Source of the DNA: Paragonimus westermani
Lineage: Eukaryota > Platyhelminthes > Trematoda > Plagiorchiida > Troglotrematidae
Reading direction: 5' to 3'
Assembly (NCBI GenBank): GCA_008508345.1
Contig: QNGE01000271.1
Location: forward strand, 233,212-297,211
DNA length: 64,000 nucleotides
Position numbers and translations under genes: made by a program. This document shows, in pieces, positions 48,238-58,278 of the stretch (its first letter is position 1; the number at the start of each line of letters is the position of its first letter). The notes under the pieces were generated by a model. The model did no database searches, was not told the origin of the DNA, and was given only the letters and a program-made list of their open reading frames with translations.

Positions 48238-49670
48238 CTGCAGACGAGTAAAGTGTATAAAAGTGAGAAACAAAAAATACGGAAGAGATCACAGTTTAGA
48301 ATTTGTTGGGTGACAACCTTGACAACATATTCTAGCAATTAAATGGCTCTGAAAAATAAGGCGTAACCTGTAGTACTTTTGTAAGTAAATAACGGTTCGA
48401 AACACCATGTCGTAGCAAGTGTCGAGCAAAGCAAAAGATTAGGGTTATGTTGATGCCAGACTGGAGTGAACCGACTGCGAGTGATCGATGTGCTAGCATG
48501 ACCTTTCAGGTCATGATCACATATTTCGAACCCGTGTAACGCAAATGTTTTCTGTCTGCTTAAACTAAGCAGTCTTCGTGTTCCACATATATGATTTTCC
48601 AGGACAAAGCAGGTTTCCAGAAAACAAAGCACTTCAGTTTGCACGACATTTTCGAACCAGCTGTCTAAACCGAATTTACTAACGCAACAAGCTACGTCCG
48701 TCAGGAAAAATTGGTATTTAGGATGGTCAAATTAGACATGTCGATATGAGGTGGAGTGACACGGCTAAATGCCAAGTCAACAAAATCGGGAGGTATCATG
48801 CGATGCTCAGGGTTTTAGCAATACGGTTACCGAACATCACATCAAAACCCTCAAACAGTGCGATAAACCTAAAAACACCAAATGGTGTGACCCACACATC
48901 AGTGGAAAATTGTTAGGTTCCAACCAGTCTTTTACAGATTTTTAGATTAGTTTGTCCTGTTATGCAGCATTTTACTATCCATCGTTTGGTGGAAAAAATG
49001 CATTAGTAAACTATCATTTTTTTCACCTTACTCATTTACAATCACTGACTGATGTCGGTTCCCAATCGGTGCGTTATACTTCAAACACTCAAACATTTAC
49101 TAAGAGGGGCTGTCAACTGCCAGGCGTTATTGATCCTGGACAATGGTGGCCCGTACAGTGAAACTACAGGGTGGACCGATTTGACCTGAAGCACGCGTAA
49201 ACCCTCAAGCCAATTAGAACGGCTTTGGTTATATACATGCGTTCGGGGCAGTTTGCTTGCCTGACCCGGTTAGGAGGCCTGTTTTCGGGTCGGCATTTGG
49301 GATACGGTTTTTGGGTAAGCCTTCTAGCTGGACCATCCGGGCAACTGTTTGTACACGTAATTGTGTATCTGGGTCCACAATTTTGGGGCGTTTGGTACAG
49401 GCCTATAAGTGTGCACTGTTATGAAGTCGCGTAAGGACCATGAGTGGTTATATCCGACTCTGCACTACGTGAACTAGCCTAGTGGTAAGCGAGGTTACTG
49501 AAATCGTTAAGGGACTCCCTGATTAGGTGTTGCCGGAGACATATTCTGTTAGTCGGGCTTCTGAAAATATAGACTTGCCCAAAGTGTTCACAAGTGTGCT
49601 GTTAGAATAAAAACAAGCACGTTGCTATTCCATATCAACTGGTGCCTGACAAGTGATCTGGAGCGCTTAC

Positions 49671-49864
49671 CTGCGCTGTATACCTCCAACGTAAGATTTA
49701 GTTTTTATGGTGAGGCTTATCACCATGTAATGTCCTAATGGCCCGGTCACGGCTGATATCTCTGTGACCAAATTAGGCAAGCACGCTTCAGATAAACTGG
49801 ACAGTGTTGTGTTGTATGATTGTCGACGATATTCCCTCACTCGCGATTTGACAGATCTAGGCAA
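49671..49864 (-). CDS. Candidate internal exon with strong splice sites
   Basis: The acceptor TTGACAAAACAG ends at 49865 and a near-consensus donor, CAG/GTAAGC, begins at 49670. The peptide is LPRSVKSRVREYRRQSYNTT, LSSLSEACLPNLVTEISAVT, GPLGHYMVISLTIKTKSYVG and GIQR. Entry is phase 0, in agreement with the candidate exon ending at 53869. Exit is phase 2, in agreement with the exon starting at 48237. I considered a cyclic-nucleotide-gated channel linker but cannot support it. Confidence 0.5.
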
Positions 49865-50425
49865 CTGTTTTGTCAAGCTAAATTAACTGTTTACATCGAG
49901 ATATGCGCTACACGTCAAAAAGTGAGACTATTGCCCGGTCAACTGCCGTTCTTGGATATTAGCATGTTTAGCAAAATAGACGAATTTATTCAACTTGATA
50001 TCTACCGAAGGAGTAAGTGGGTCGATCAACATATGCAGTTGGACAGCATTGGCCAGCTAGGAGATCAAAGAAGATAGACTCGCATATTGTTTACCTGGTG
50101 AGTCTATTGGTGCCTTTGTCCCACACCCCCTTGTCCTTTCTTGATTGGTCTTCCGCCTTTGTCTAGGCATATTCGTTTACTATCAGATGAGGTGTTGAAT
50201 GTGGACCTTGCAATCATTTTGTCTATCAGGTACCCACCTTTAACCTTGTTCTATTCTCTGATTCAGAGAATAGACCAAGTAGTCCATGTAGTCAGCAAAA
50301 ACTCATCAATTCTGAAGTGATCTACACTTGTGTTGGTAAGCAGTGCTTGTTTTTTGCCTTCCTAATGGCTCTCGATGAATGTTCGGAAGAAGGTCCTTCA
50401 TATTCCTACACATATCGTGCCATGC

Positions 50426-50426
<1 letters not shown>

Positions 50427-50456
<30 letters not shown>

Positions 50457-50474
50457 CGAGAGAGAGAGAAGGAA
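50427..50474. repeat. (AT)n followed by (GA)n microsatellite
   Basis: About 26 bases of AT, then GAACGAGAGAGAGAGA. It directly abuts the 5' edge of the Penelope-like fragment. Confidence 0.92.
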
Positions 50475-51540
50475 TTGATTCAGTTAGTAGAGCTCTGTAT
50501 GGAGACTTACCTACAATTCGCAGAAGAGAGGAAAACCAATGGGCTCACCGATATCGGGATTACTTGCGGACGCCGTAATGAAACACTTCGAATTTGAAGC
50601 CTTTCAGACATTCACACCTAAGGTATGGCTTCCATATGTGAATGACATATTTGTCGTTTTACCTCGGACTAGTTCCACAGCTGTCTGAATAACGTACTAA
50701 ACTGGATAACCTTTACACGCGAAGAAGAAGAGAACATACGCCTGGCGGTTCTCCATTTGTTGATCATAAGAGGACCTGATGACAAGCTTGAAACTGCTAT
50801 CTCTCGCAAACCGACAACAAGCGATGTCATTTTCAGATTCGTTGACAATCATCCAGTATGTCAACTCAAAAGCTGCGTGCGAACATTATTTCGACGTGCA
50901 GACACGCACTGTAGCTCGCCCAAACTCAGAAGGCAAGAACAAAAACAGCTGTTCAAACTGTTCACTTCCAATGGATACTCCAGTAGCTTCATAAAAGCGT
51001 CTATCAGAGGGGCCACAAGAACTGAACATACAGAACGGGAAACGCGAACGACAGTACCATATAGTCACCGCGCATCTGAAACAGTAAAAGGGATGCTCCA
51101 ACAACTGGGCATCCAAGCCAAACTCAACGCTCTGTTGAGCTCTGATGAACGCTAAGGATTATATAGAGCCGCACGAGCAGTCTGGCATTGTATACGCGAT
51201 ACCATGCCTCGGGTGTCATCAACACTAAGTGGGAGGGGGGAACAGGCAAACAGCTGTGCACACGCGTGTACGAACACAAATTAGCGATACGACGAGCCGA
51301 CCTTACATCACAATTGTGGTACCACGACGCGGACATAGGTCACGAAGTTAACGTAGATCATGCGAAAGTGGTCGCGCGGGCAAAAGTGAAGGGGAAATGG
51401 CTTGTACTAGAATCCCTCTATTCGCGGAATTCGTTCACTCGACACGTAGACATAGACAGCCACTACGCAACATCGTTGACACTGAAGGGAAAAATGGGCG
51501 AAGAAAAACCGACAGGCGGACGCGGTGAGCGGTAGAACAA
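50475..51540 (+). pseudogene. Penelope-like element, RT motif C to GIY-YIG endonuclease
   Basis: After the microsatellite the plus strand reads IQLVELCMETYLQFAEERKT, then AVMKHFEFEAFQTF, PKVWLPYVNDIFVVLPRTSS (about 50617-50675), LLIIRGPDDKLETAISRKPT and SDVIFRFVDNHPVCQLKSCV. RTLFRRADTHCSSPKLRRQE and LFKLFTSNGYSSSFIKASI follow. These are the RT palm-end blocks of Penelope-like elements (LLELCL, PKxWxRYVDDIFV, LxTxVYRKPTHS, NHPxSHKRSCIRTLF). The catalytic YVDD is YVND, so one essential aspartate is lost. After a stop at 51155 the frame at 51188-51535 has KQLCTRVYEHKLAIRRADLT, SQLWYHDADIGHEVNVDHAK and NSFTRHVDIDSHY, a GIY-YIG domain. It is 5'-truncated and frameshifted. It belongs to a different subfamily from the copy at 40.9 kb. 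Confidence 0.85.
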
Positions 51541-51628
51541 CCTCATCTCGACATATTTATTTGTTTGATAACGGATCCTTGTGTGAATTTGAAACGTCAC
51601 AATAAACCGTTCACTACTCGGCTTATGA

Positions 51629-51662
51629 CTCTTTTTCAGGATATATATATATTGAAAAAGAG
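51629..51662. repeat. Perfect 10-bp inverted repeat enclosing (AT)6
   Basis: CTCTTTTTCA (51629-51638) and TGAAAAAGAG (51653-51662) are exact reverse complements, with a 14-base loop, GG(AT)6. It lies about 90 bases after the Penelope-like coding remnant. Confidence 0.9.
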
Positions 51663-53868
51663 GCATACGCGTAAACAAGCTCATCTCAAGATTGGGGGAC
51701 GCATTCGAACTAGGAATTCAGATAACAATTCAGTCCATTATTAATCAACTGTAAAAGCAATCCTAGCCTATAATGTACATTCCTGGCCTATGATGTACAT
51801 TCTTTTACAGCGATCAGTTGGTACTGTATGTTCGATGAGCAGCCCAACCCTAAATAAGGGAGATGGCCTCGACTACCTGTTTTAGATAAGATCAAGTAGC
51901 CGTTTAAGGCCAACTGGTCAGTTGTGGTAAAAGGAATTTACTACAAGTTGTCCAACAGACGAGCTCACAAAATGGAGAATAACCATTAGTCTGCCCATAA
52001 GTCATAAAAGTGGCTATCCTGAAGAGGATGCCAGTATCCCTAGGATGAGGACTCCCGAAATGGTCCACTGAAGTTGACCAAACCTGAGGCATCCTGACAG
52101 ATATGTACAAAATTTGATCGCGTTATCGTCCTGACTGTCTTGTACTGAGCTGTCCAGTCTAGGAAAAAATCAAAGTAGGAATCTGAGTGGCACTAAGCAA
52201 TCTCAATTTATTGGAAAAGTGGCACCTTCTTATAGAGGAACTACCGTATTTACGACTGCTATTAAGTGACAGGCGTCCCCAAGTTTTGACTGGCCACCTT
52301 GTTGCTGTGTTTTCCCACGACCTTGCATTTAGCAACGGGGTTGTTTGAAACAGATACACATTCAGCAGCAGCTAATCAGCGCCTATGATTGGTTGGCGCC
52401 AGTCTGACCACAATTCGTTCTGTAGTAGCTTGTGCGTGAACACTAATTGGCTGAACCTTCTCCACTCAAGAAACCGCCCTAGTTCAAACTCATTGCATTA
52501 ACCAACCAGTCTAAAAGACCAAGTCTAAAAGAATTATCATACGTCCATACTAGCGACAAAAGTTCCCCCGCTTGGTTTTTCATCCATACGCCCCTATTCC
52601 GATGTAACTCTGTAAGAACAAGACCAGTAGGTACATACGTGAAACCTAAGTACAGCGCACGTTCATGCACACATCTTTATTGTCCGACGCGCTGGTCCCC
52701 ATGCTACACCCGCGCTCGCGTTTATGAGTCATCAGTCCGGACCACAACACCCCCGATTTTCGTTCACACGTCGTGCGTACTTCGACCCGATCTTTGTGTC
52801 CGACGCCTATTGTCAAGGCGTTTTTCACCTGCCTTTCCTCGTCCGTTGGGCGATGGCTCGTCCGATCTCTCGTGCTGCCAGCAATCCACCCAATATGTTC
52901 TCTGGCCGTACTCTGCGACCACGTCGAGATATTGCCCCAGATGTTAGAACAATCGTGCCCCCGATCTGGTTATTCATCCTATTTTGCCTGCCATGCCTCG
53001 ACCGTAGGTCCGATCCAGTTGAGCGATGGCTCATGCGGTCGCCCATGCTGCCCTACCGGCTCGCTGTGGGATTTTAGACGTACCTTGCTGAACCGTCGAT
53101 GTATTCCGCCGAGAGTTGGAGCACCCGCACCTCCGGCTTGACAATCCACCAAAATATGTCTGGTTTTTGATCATATTTGTGCGTACATTGATGCAAGTTC
53201 TTGTTGTTACTGGCAATAGCGAACGAAGTGCTGATTAAAGGTCATACAATGAACAAAAGCTAATTGAATGGGTATATGCTATAAGGACATAAAAAATCTT
53301 GTCGACACAAGCATTTCACCAGCAGTCGTGCAGTGCCGTATCCGAGCGCGTTCCCAATAATCGTCACACGCGATGACACGGTACCCAAGCTGAAAGACGT
53401 ATTTGGCGAGTTCATGGGGTGAAGCTGTCGGGGCATTTTGTGGTCTGTAGCCTGATCATCACCTGCCTGGCTTATCAGAGGTGGCTTCGTGTAAACTGGG
53501 TGCGGTATAGCACAACTTTTGTCGGCGTAAGCGTTGCTTGGTTCAGCCAGCGTCGAATGGTTTTAATAAATCTGTTGTCAAATCCAAGTGGCAGCTTTTT
53601 CAGACACATGCTAATGAGTTACGGTCTTACAACTAATTTAAACGGTATACTATGGACTACATTTGTCCGACATCGAGAGTGCGTATCCAGCGTGTCACTT
53701 CCAGCAGGCTATTTGGAGGTGGGGTTTGAGCAAATCAGACGACGGTGAATAGCAAAGAGTGTGAACCTTAATATTTAAACGCTCTCTCAGTGTGCAAAGT
53801 GCAAGATAACAGATGGATCAGCTAGTGTTGTGCTTACGAACACTTGGCCCTCCTGACTAGCTGTTTAC
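51663..53868. other. Unassigned, with a GC-rich partly repeated block at 52.65-53.16 kb
   Basis: No gene is recognised. Within the GC-rich block, two sequences occur twice in the same order: (G)TTG(G/A)GCGATGGCTC..GCTGCC at 52844-52879 and 53018-53052, and CAATCCACC(C/A)AATATGT at 52882-52899 and 53142-53158. Open frames on both strands reflect the GC content. Confidence 0.4.
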
Positions 53869-54081
53869 TCTGAATGCCCATTGCCAAGACTCCATGTCTT
53901 TCAACTCAGTTGAAACCAGCTTTCCTTTCCACTTGTTTTCAGGGCCTACAATCTTCATAATCTCCACATCAAGAAAACTTGATATAATTGGCTCAAGGTA
54001 GGCTGTCAACTGCTGATGCACTGACAGTGACTGCTTGACGACTGGAATCTTGTGTGCAACGCACGATACAGCTTCCAACAC
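53869..54081 (-). CDS. Candidate internal exon
   Basis: The acceptor GCTATCTTACAG ends at 54082, and a moderate donor, GTAAAC, starts at 53868. 71 codons, phase 0 in and out: VLEAVSCVAHKIPVVKQSLS, VHQQLTAYLEPIISSFLDVE, IMKIVGPENKWKGKLVSTEL and MESWQWAFR. Entry fits the exon ending at 54650 and exit fits the exon starting at 49864. If the donor is not used, the frame stops four codons later. Not recognised. Confidence 0.45.
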
Positions 54082-54209
54082 CTGTAAGATAGCTCGACAC
54101 TAGCCACAGGGCGCAAATACTTTCTTTGAATTCGCCCGTGCGACTGATCCACTCAAAGGGAATGCTTGGCTCATTATTATGTCTGCGCTTAAATGCCATC
54201 ATTTCCTTA

Positions 54210-55438
54210 TTGGGACTGAAATATTCTCATTGTAGAGGGGTTGGTTATATGTGCGGGATTCATCCCTGATAGTAATCATCACCCAAGTGTGAACTAGGCT
54301 GAGTCGATTGTGGGTTTAAATACCCTACTCGACCGACACAGGCCTGAAGGAGATCCCTCACCAAAAGCTCCCTACCATACCCCTTAATTACTTCCCACAA
54401 TCACCAAATGTGTATATCTCTGCCAGGGTGTTTTTCAAGCTGCAATACCGATGTGGTAAACTGCGGGACGTAGCTCTTCCTAAATCATCGCCGCACATTT
54501 TGAAAGATTACATTCCTGTTGTCCACTTTATCAAGACATACGTTGCAAGATGCGAGTAATTCGTCTGTTCCCATCAGCTGATTACATCAAACACTCGGCT
54601 ATATGAATTAAGCGTATGACAACAGAACAATGAAATTAACGAATATCACATGGGTGCAATCAGGGTTCACGGCCACGCTATTGAAAATGATTGTATCGGT
54701 ATCTTCTATCAACAGTGGGCGGGTGTGTGACGTTGGATTAACTTTTAGATACATATCGAAAAAATATCCAGTTTGTTTTATTTCTTCACCGATACGCAAG
54801 TCAGAACGCAAAATTAAAGGTTGTACTTTCTCTCGTTCAAAGTACTGAAATTTTGCGTTAGTACGATGGGGCAAAAGGAACGATAGACCTAGTTTTGCTT
54901 TACAGTGGTTAAGCATAGGTTGTTCTAGCCAATGCGGACCCGATGTCATAGGTACGCAAAACCAACTTTGTTCGAATTTCATTGGGACTTGGTAACAGAA
55001 ATACCATGATCGTTTACACATTCTGGAGGTATTGCACATCCCTGTCAGAAAGCTGGATGAAAAGTTTCAAGCCCCAATAAGTCTTTTCGATACGGCAAAC
55101 CGGTGAACACTTTTTACTTACTCCCGTAAAATTTGTCTATCCGACTTGTCAGACGTGGTTCTCACATCTTTAGTTGAATCATTGTATACTCATTCTCCCT
55201 CTGAAGCTTTTCATACGGTGTCGGTAATAGACTTTAAATACACCATCAACTAAGGCCCTTTATGTTTATGTGCCGCTCAAGAGGCCATATGATAAACATG
55301 ACACACAGATTAATTAATTTAGCACTAAAAAAGCACACCACGCTGCAAAAATTATGCTTTATAACGACGGTATGATTTATTCATCGGTTTGGATGAGCTG
55401 TAGACAGTCTGTCACCCATTATCTTTCGATCACTGTGG
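54210..55438. repeat. First copy of a 1,229-bp tandem duplication (probable assembly artefact)
   Basis: By eye it is identical to 55440-56668 throughout, with a constant offset of 1,230. The copies are separated by a single N at 55439. An N exactly at the junction of two apparently perfect copies is the mark of two contig ends that overlap but were scaffolded with a nominal gap. Confidence 0.95.
54650..55041 (-). CDS. Candidate internal exon (copy in first duplicate)
   Basis: The acceptor GCTTTCTGACAG ends at 55042 and a weak donor, GTGATA, begins at 54649. The open frame of over 130 codons is the longest of the series: KRSWYFCYQVPMKFEQSWFC, VPMTSGPHWLEQPMLNHCKA, KLGLSFLLPHRTNAKFQYFE, LILRSDLRIGEEIKQTGYFF and DTDTIIFNSVAVNPDCTH. 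The protein is well mixed with no low complexity, as in a real globular domain. It exits in phase 0, matching the exon at 54081. I do not recognise the family; the ending IIFNSVAVNPDCTH loosely resembles a WD-repeat strand. Confidence 0.5.
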
Positions 55439-55439
55439 N

Positions 55440-56668
55440 TTGGGACTGAAATATTCTCATTGTAGAGGGGTTGGTTATATGTGCGGGATTCATCCCTGAT
55501 AGTAATCATCACCCAAGTGTGAACTAGGCTGAGTCGATTGTGGGTTTAAATACCCTACTCGACCGACACAGGCCTGAAGGAGATCCCTCACCAAAAGCTC
55601 CCTACCATACCCCTTAATTACTTCCCACAATCACCAAATGTGTATATCTCTGCCAGGGTGTTTTTCAAGCTGCAATACCGATGTGGTAAACTGCGGGACG
55701 TAGCTCTTCCTAAATCATCGCCGCACATTTTGAAAGATTACATTCCTGTTGTCCACTTTATCAAGACATACGTTGCAAGATGCGAGTAATTCGTCTGTTC
55801 CCATCAGCTGATTACATCAAACACTCGGCTATATGAATTAAGCGTATGACAACAGAACAATGAAATTAACGAATATCACATGGGTGCAATCAGGGTTCAC
55901 GGCCACGCTATTGAAAATGATTGTATCGGTATCTTCTATCAACAGTGGGCGGGTGTGTGACGTTGGATTAACTTTTAGATACATATCGAAAAAATATCCA
56001 GTTTGTTTTATTTCTTCACCGATACGCAAGTCAGAACGCAAAATTAAAGGTTGTACTTTCTCTCGTTCAAAGTACTGAAATTTTGCGTTAGTACGATGGG
56101 GCAAAAGGAACGATAGACCTAGTTTTGCTTTACAGTGGTTAAGCATAGGTTGTTCTAGCCAATGCGGACCCGATGTCATAGGTACGCAAAACCAACTTTG
56201 TTCGAATTTCATTGGGACTTGGTAACAGAAATACCATGATCGTTTACACATTCTGGAGGTATTGCACATCCCTGTCAGAAAGCTGGATGAAAAGTTTCAA
56301 GCCCCAATAAGTCTTTTCGATACGGCAAACCGGTGAACACTTTTTACTTACTCCCGTAAAATTTGTCTATCCGACTTGTCAGACGTGGTTCTCACATCTT
56401 TAGTTGAATCATTGTATACTCATTCTCCCTCTGAAGCTTTTCATACGGTGTCGGTAATAGACTTTAAATACACCATCAACTAAGGCCCTTTATGTTTATG
56501 TGCCGCTCAAGAGGCCATATGATAAACATGACACACAGATTAATTAATTTAGCACTAAAAAAGCACACCACGCTGCAAAAATTATGCTTTATAACGACGG
56601 TATGATTTATTCATCGGTTTGGATGAGCTGTAGACAGTCTGTCACCCATTATCTTTCGATCACTGTGG
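55440..56668. repeat. Second copy of the 1,229-bp tandem duplication
   Basis: See 54210-55438. After 56668 the sequence continues uniquely (TATGACCAGATACATTC), and before 54210 it is unique on the other side (ATTTCCTTA), as expected for two overlapping contigs. Confidence 0.95.
55880..56271 (-). CDS. Candidate internal exon (identical copy in second duplicate)
   Basis: Same as 54650-55041. If the duplication is an artefact, only one of these two exons exists in the genome. A gene model that uses both would repeat about 130 residues. Confidence 0.4.
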
Positions 56669-58135
56669 TATGACCAGATACATTCAACGCGATGGCTTGA
56701 CAAGCTTCGTTACATCCACATTCCTACTTATGGTTTGATATTACACGGTACTCTATCTCGAGATGGGTATTAATTGTGATCAGTCAGGATTTCTCGAACG
56801 CATGTATCAAAACAGACTAGTGTGGAACAAAAAATGTCTGGCAATCAGTCGATCTTTCACTGCTACTTTCTGATCGTTTTTAGAATTCGGACTTTCGAAC
56901 AACAACGTAGATCAACAAACAAACATACCGATATTATAATAATACTGAACTGCATGAGTACATTAAAGCAGGTGGGTGAACATTCGAATCAGGTCAAACC
57001 AATTGGGTCGATAAGTTCAACTGACCCACATTCAGTCAGGACATAATGGATCCTTGAGCTAGACGAGTCGATTCGTGGCAGTCTGGTAGCACCGTCACAT
57101 GTGCCATGCATTTTTCTCTTACGGTCATTGCTACGCCTCATGTTGCTACCCAACCTTCACACCGAAAACAGCCTATCTGTCTTGAATTAAGTAACAGTAC
57201 TTCTCCAAAACGAAAATCATGGACGGTTATCACGGGTGCTATTCACCGTTTCCCTTTTACACAGAGTTCGATAAATCGTTACTTCTAGTTCGATCTATCA
57301 TCTGACATTGGATCACCCTGCCCCTACCTACAATTTAGTATGACAAATAGTTTGGAGTGCAACTGGTAAAAACACGGAACACAGTTAATGTGTCCAGATC
57401 GGTCATACGTACTTAAAGGTCGGGTTAGCAGACGAAGCCACTAGTTCAGCTTGCAGCACAATGCACCAGTCCTGTTTGATACACAAGCGCACGCGCGCGC
57501 ACACACACACCGGGCGTTAATCTTGTTGAATGGATTCAGAAACAAAACAATACGACAATAGTCTTGTGATTACCAAATCGATCGCGTTAATCTTTTGTGA
57601 TAAATGAATAGAACACCGTAGAAAACAAACAAGCTAAAGTTTGTTTGAATAGTCTAACGAAAATAAATTGCGTGAAAACACGGAAAATGGTTGTTACCAA
57701 ATTGTGTTTACCCCATGCTTAATATGTCTGAAAAGAAAAGCACGATATGCTTTCGTTATTTCTTCTCAACATTTCAACGCAGTCTGGGTACACTTCCAAC
57801 GAAGGACTGTGGTACGTTGGAAGTTAAGATCCCTCATGTTTCTTTTCGAAGTAACGGTTAATTCGGTCACTGAGCTGTACAGCTTGATTTCTTTGCACCA
57901 TTGCCAGATTTTCTATGGGGCTGGGATTAGGAATGCTTGCAACTCATTCCAAAATTCCAAGCCATAGAACGTTTATTCGGTGTTCATTCAAACAAGACCG
58001 TGGACAAAGTGTACGGATGTTTAAAGATTAAAACGTTGAATGATCACTGTAATCGGATAAATGCCACCAAATTAATCTGTATCGAGAAGAGTTTCACTAA
58101 GTAGAAATGTAACGAACGGATAGAGAAAACCATAC
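56669..58135. other. Unassigned, probably intronic
   Basis: It contains a (CG)n/(CA)n tract at 57487-57510. A minus-strand segment near 57920-57830 (NLAMVQRNQAVQLSDRINRY) looks coding and follows a CCCCATAG acceptor, but its phase does not fit the exon at 58136 and it soon meets a stop. Confidence 0.35.
57487..57510. repeat. (CG)n(CA)n dinucleotide tract
   Basis: ACGCGCGCGCACACACACAC; purine-pyrimidine alternating and potentially Z-forming. Confidence 0.9.
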
Positions 58136-58278
58136 CGTTTTCTTAAATAGAGGTAAAGTGCACCAGTCCATTTTTGTCCATCAGTGCACTGTTTGTAAAT
58201 TGGGACGCATTCTGACAGGAAAGTTGCAGCCCCTAGCCGTTGTGAAGAAATGAGAAACAGTTCATTGTGTTCCACAGC
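58136..58278 (-). CDS. Candidate internal exon with strong splice sites
   Basis: The acceptor GGTTGCTTTCAG ends at 58279 and the donor GTATGG begins at 58135. The peptide is AVEHNELFLISSQRLGAATF, LSECVPIYKQCTDGQKWTGA and LYLYLRK. Phase 0 entry agrees with the exon ending at 62020. It exits in phase 2, so at least one exon is missing before the one at 55041. Not recognised. Confidence 0.48.

Noticed and set aside
49480..49560. TAGCCTAGTGGTAAG looks like a tRNA A box.
   Set aside because: No B box or acceptor stem at the right distance.
49671..49864. Possible cyclic-nucleotide-gated channel linker (LPRSVKSRVREYRRQ).
   Set aside because: The similarity covers only a dozen residues and no cyclic-nucleotide-binding domain is visible nearby.
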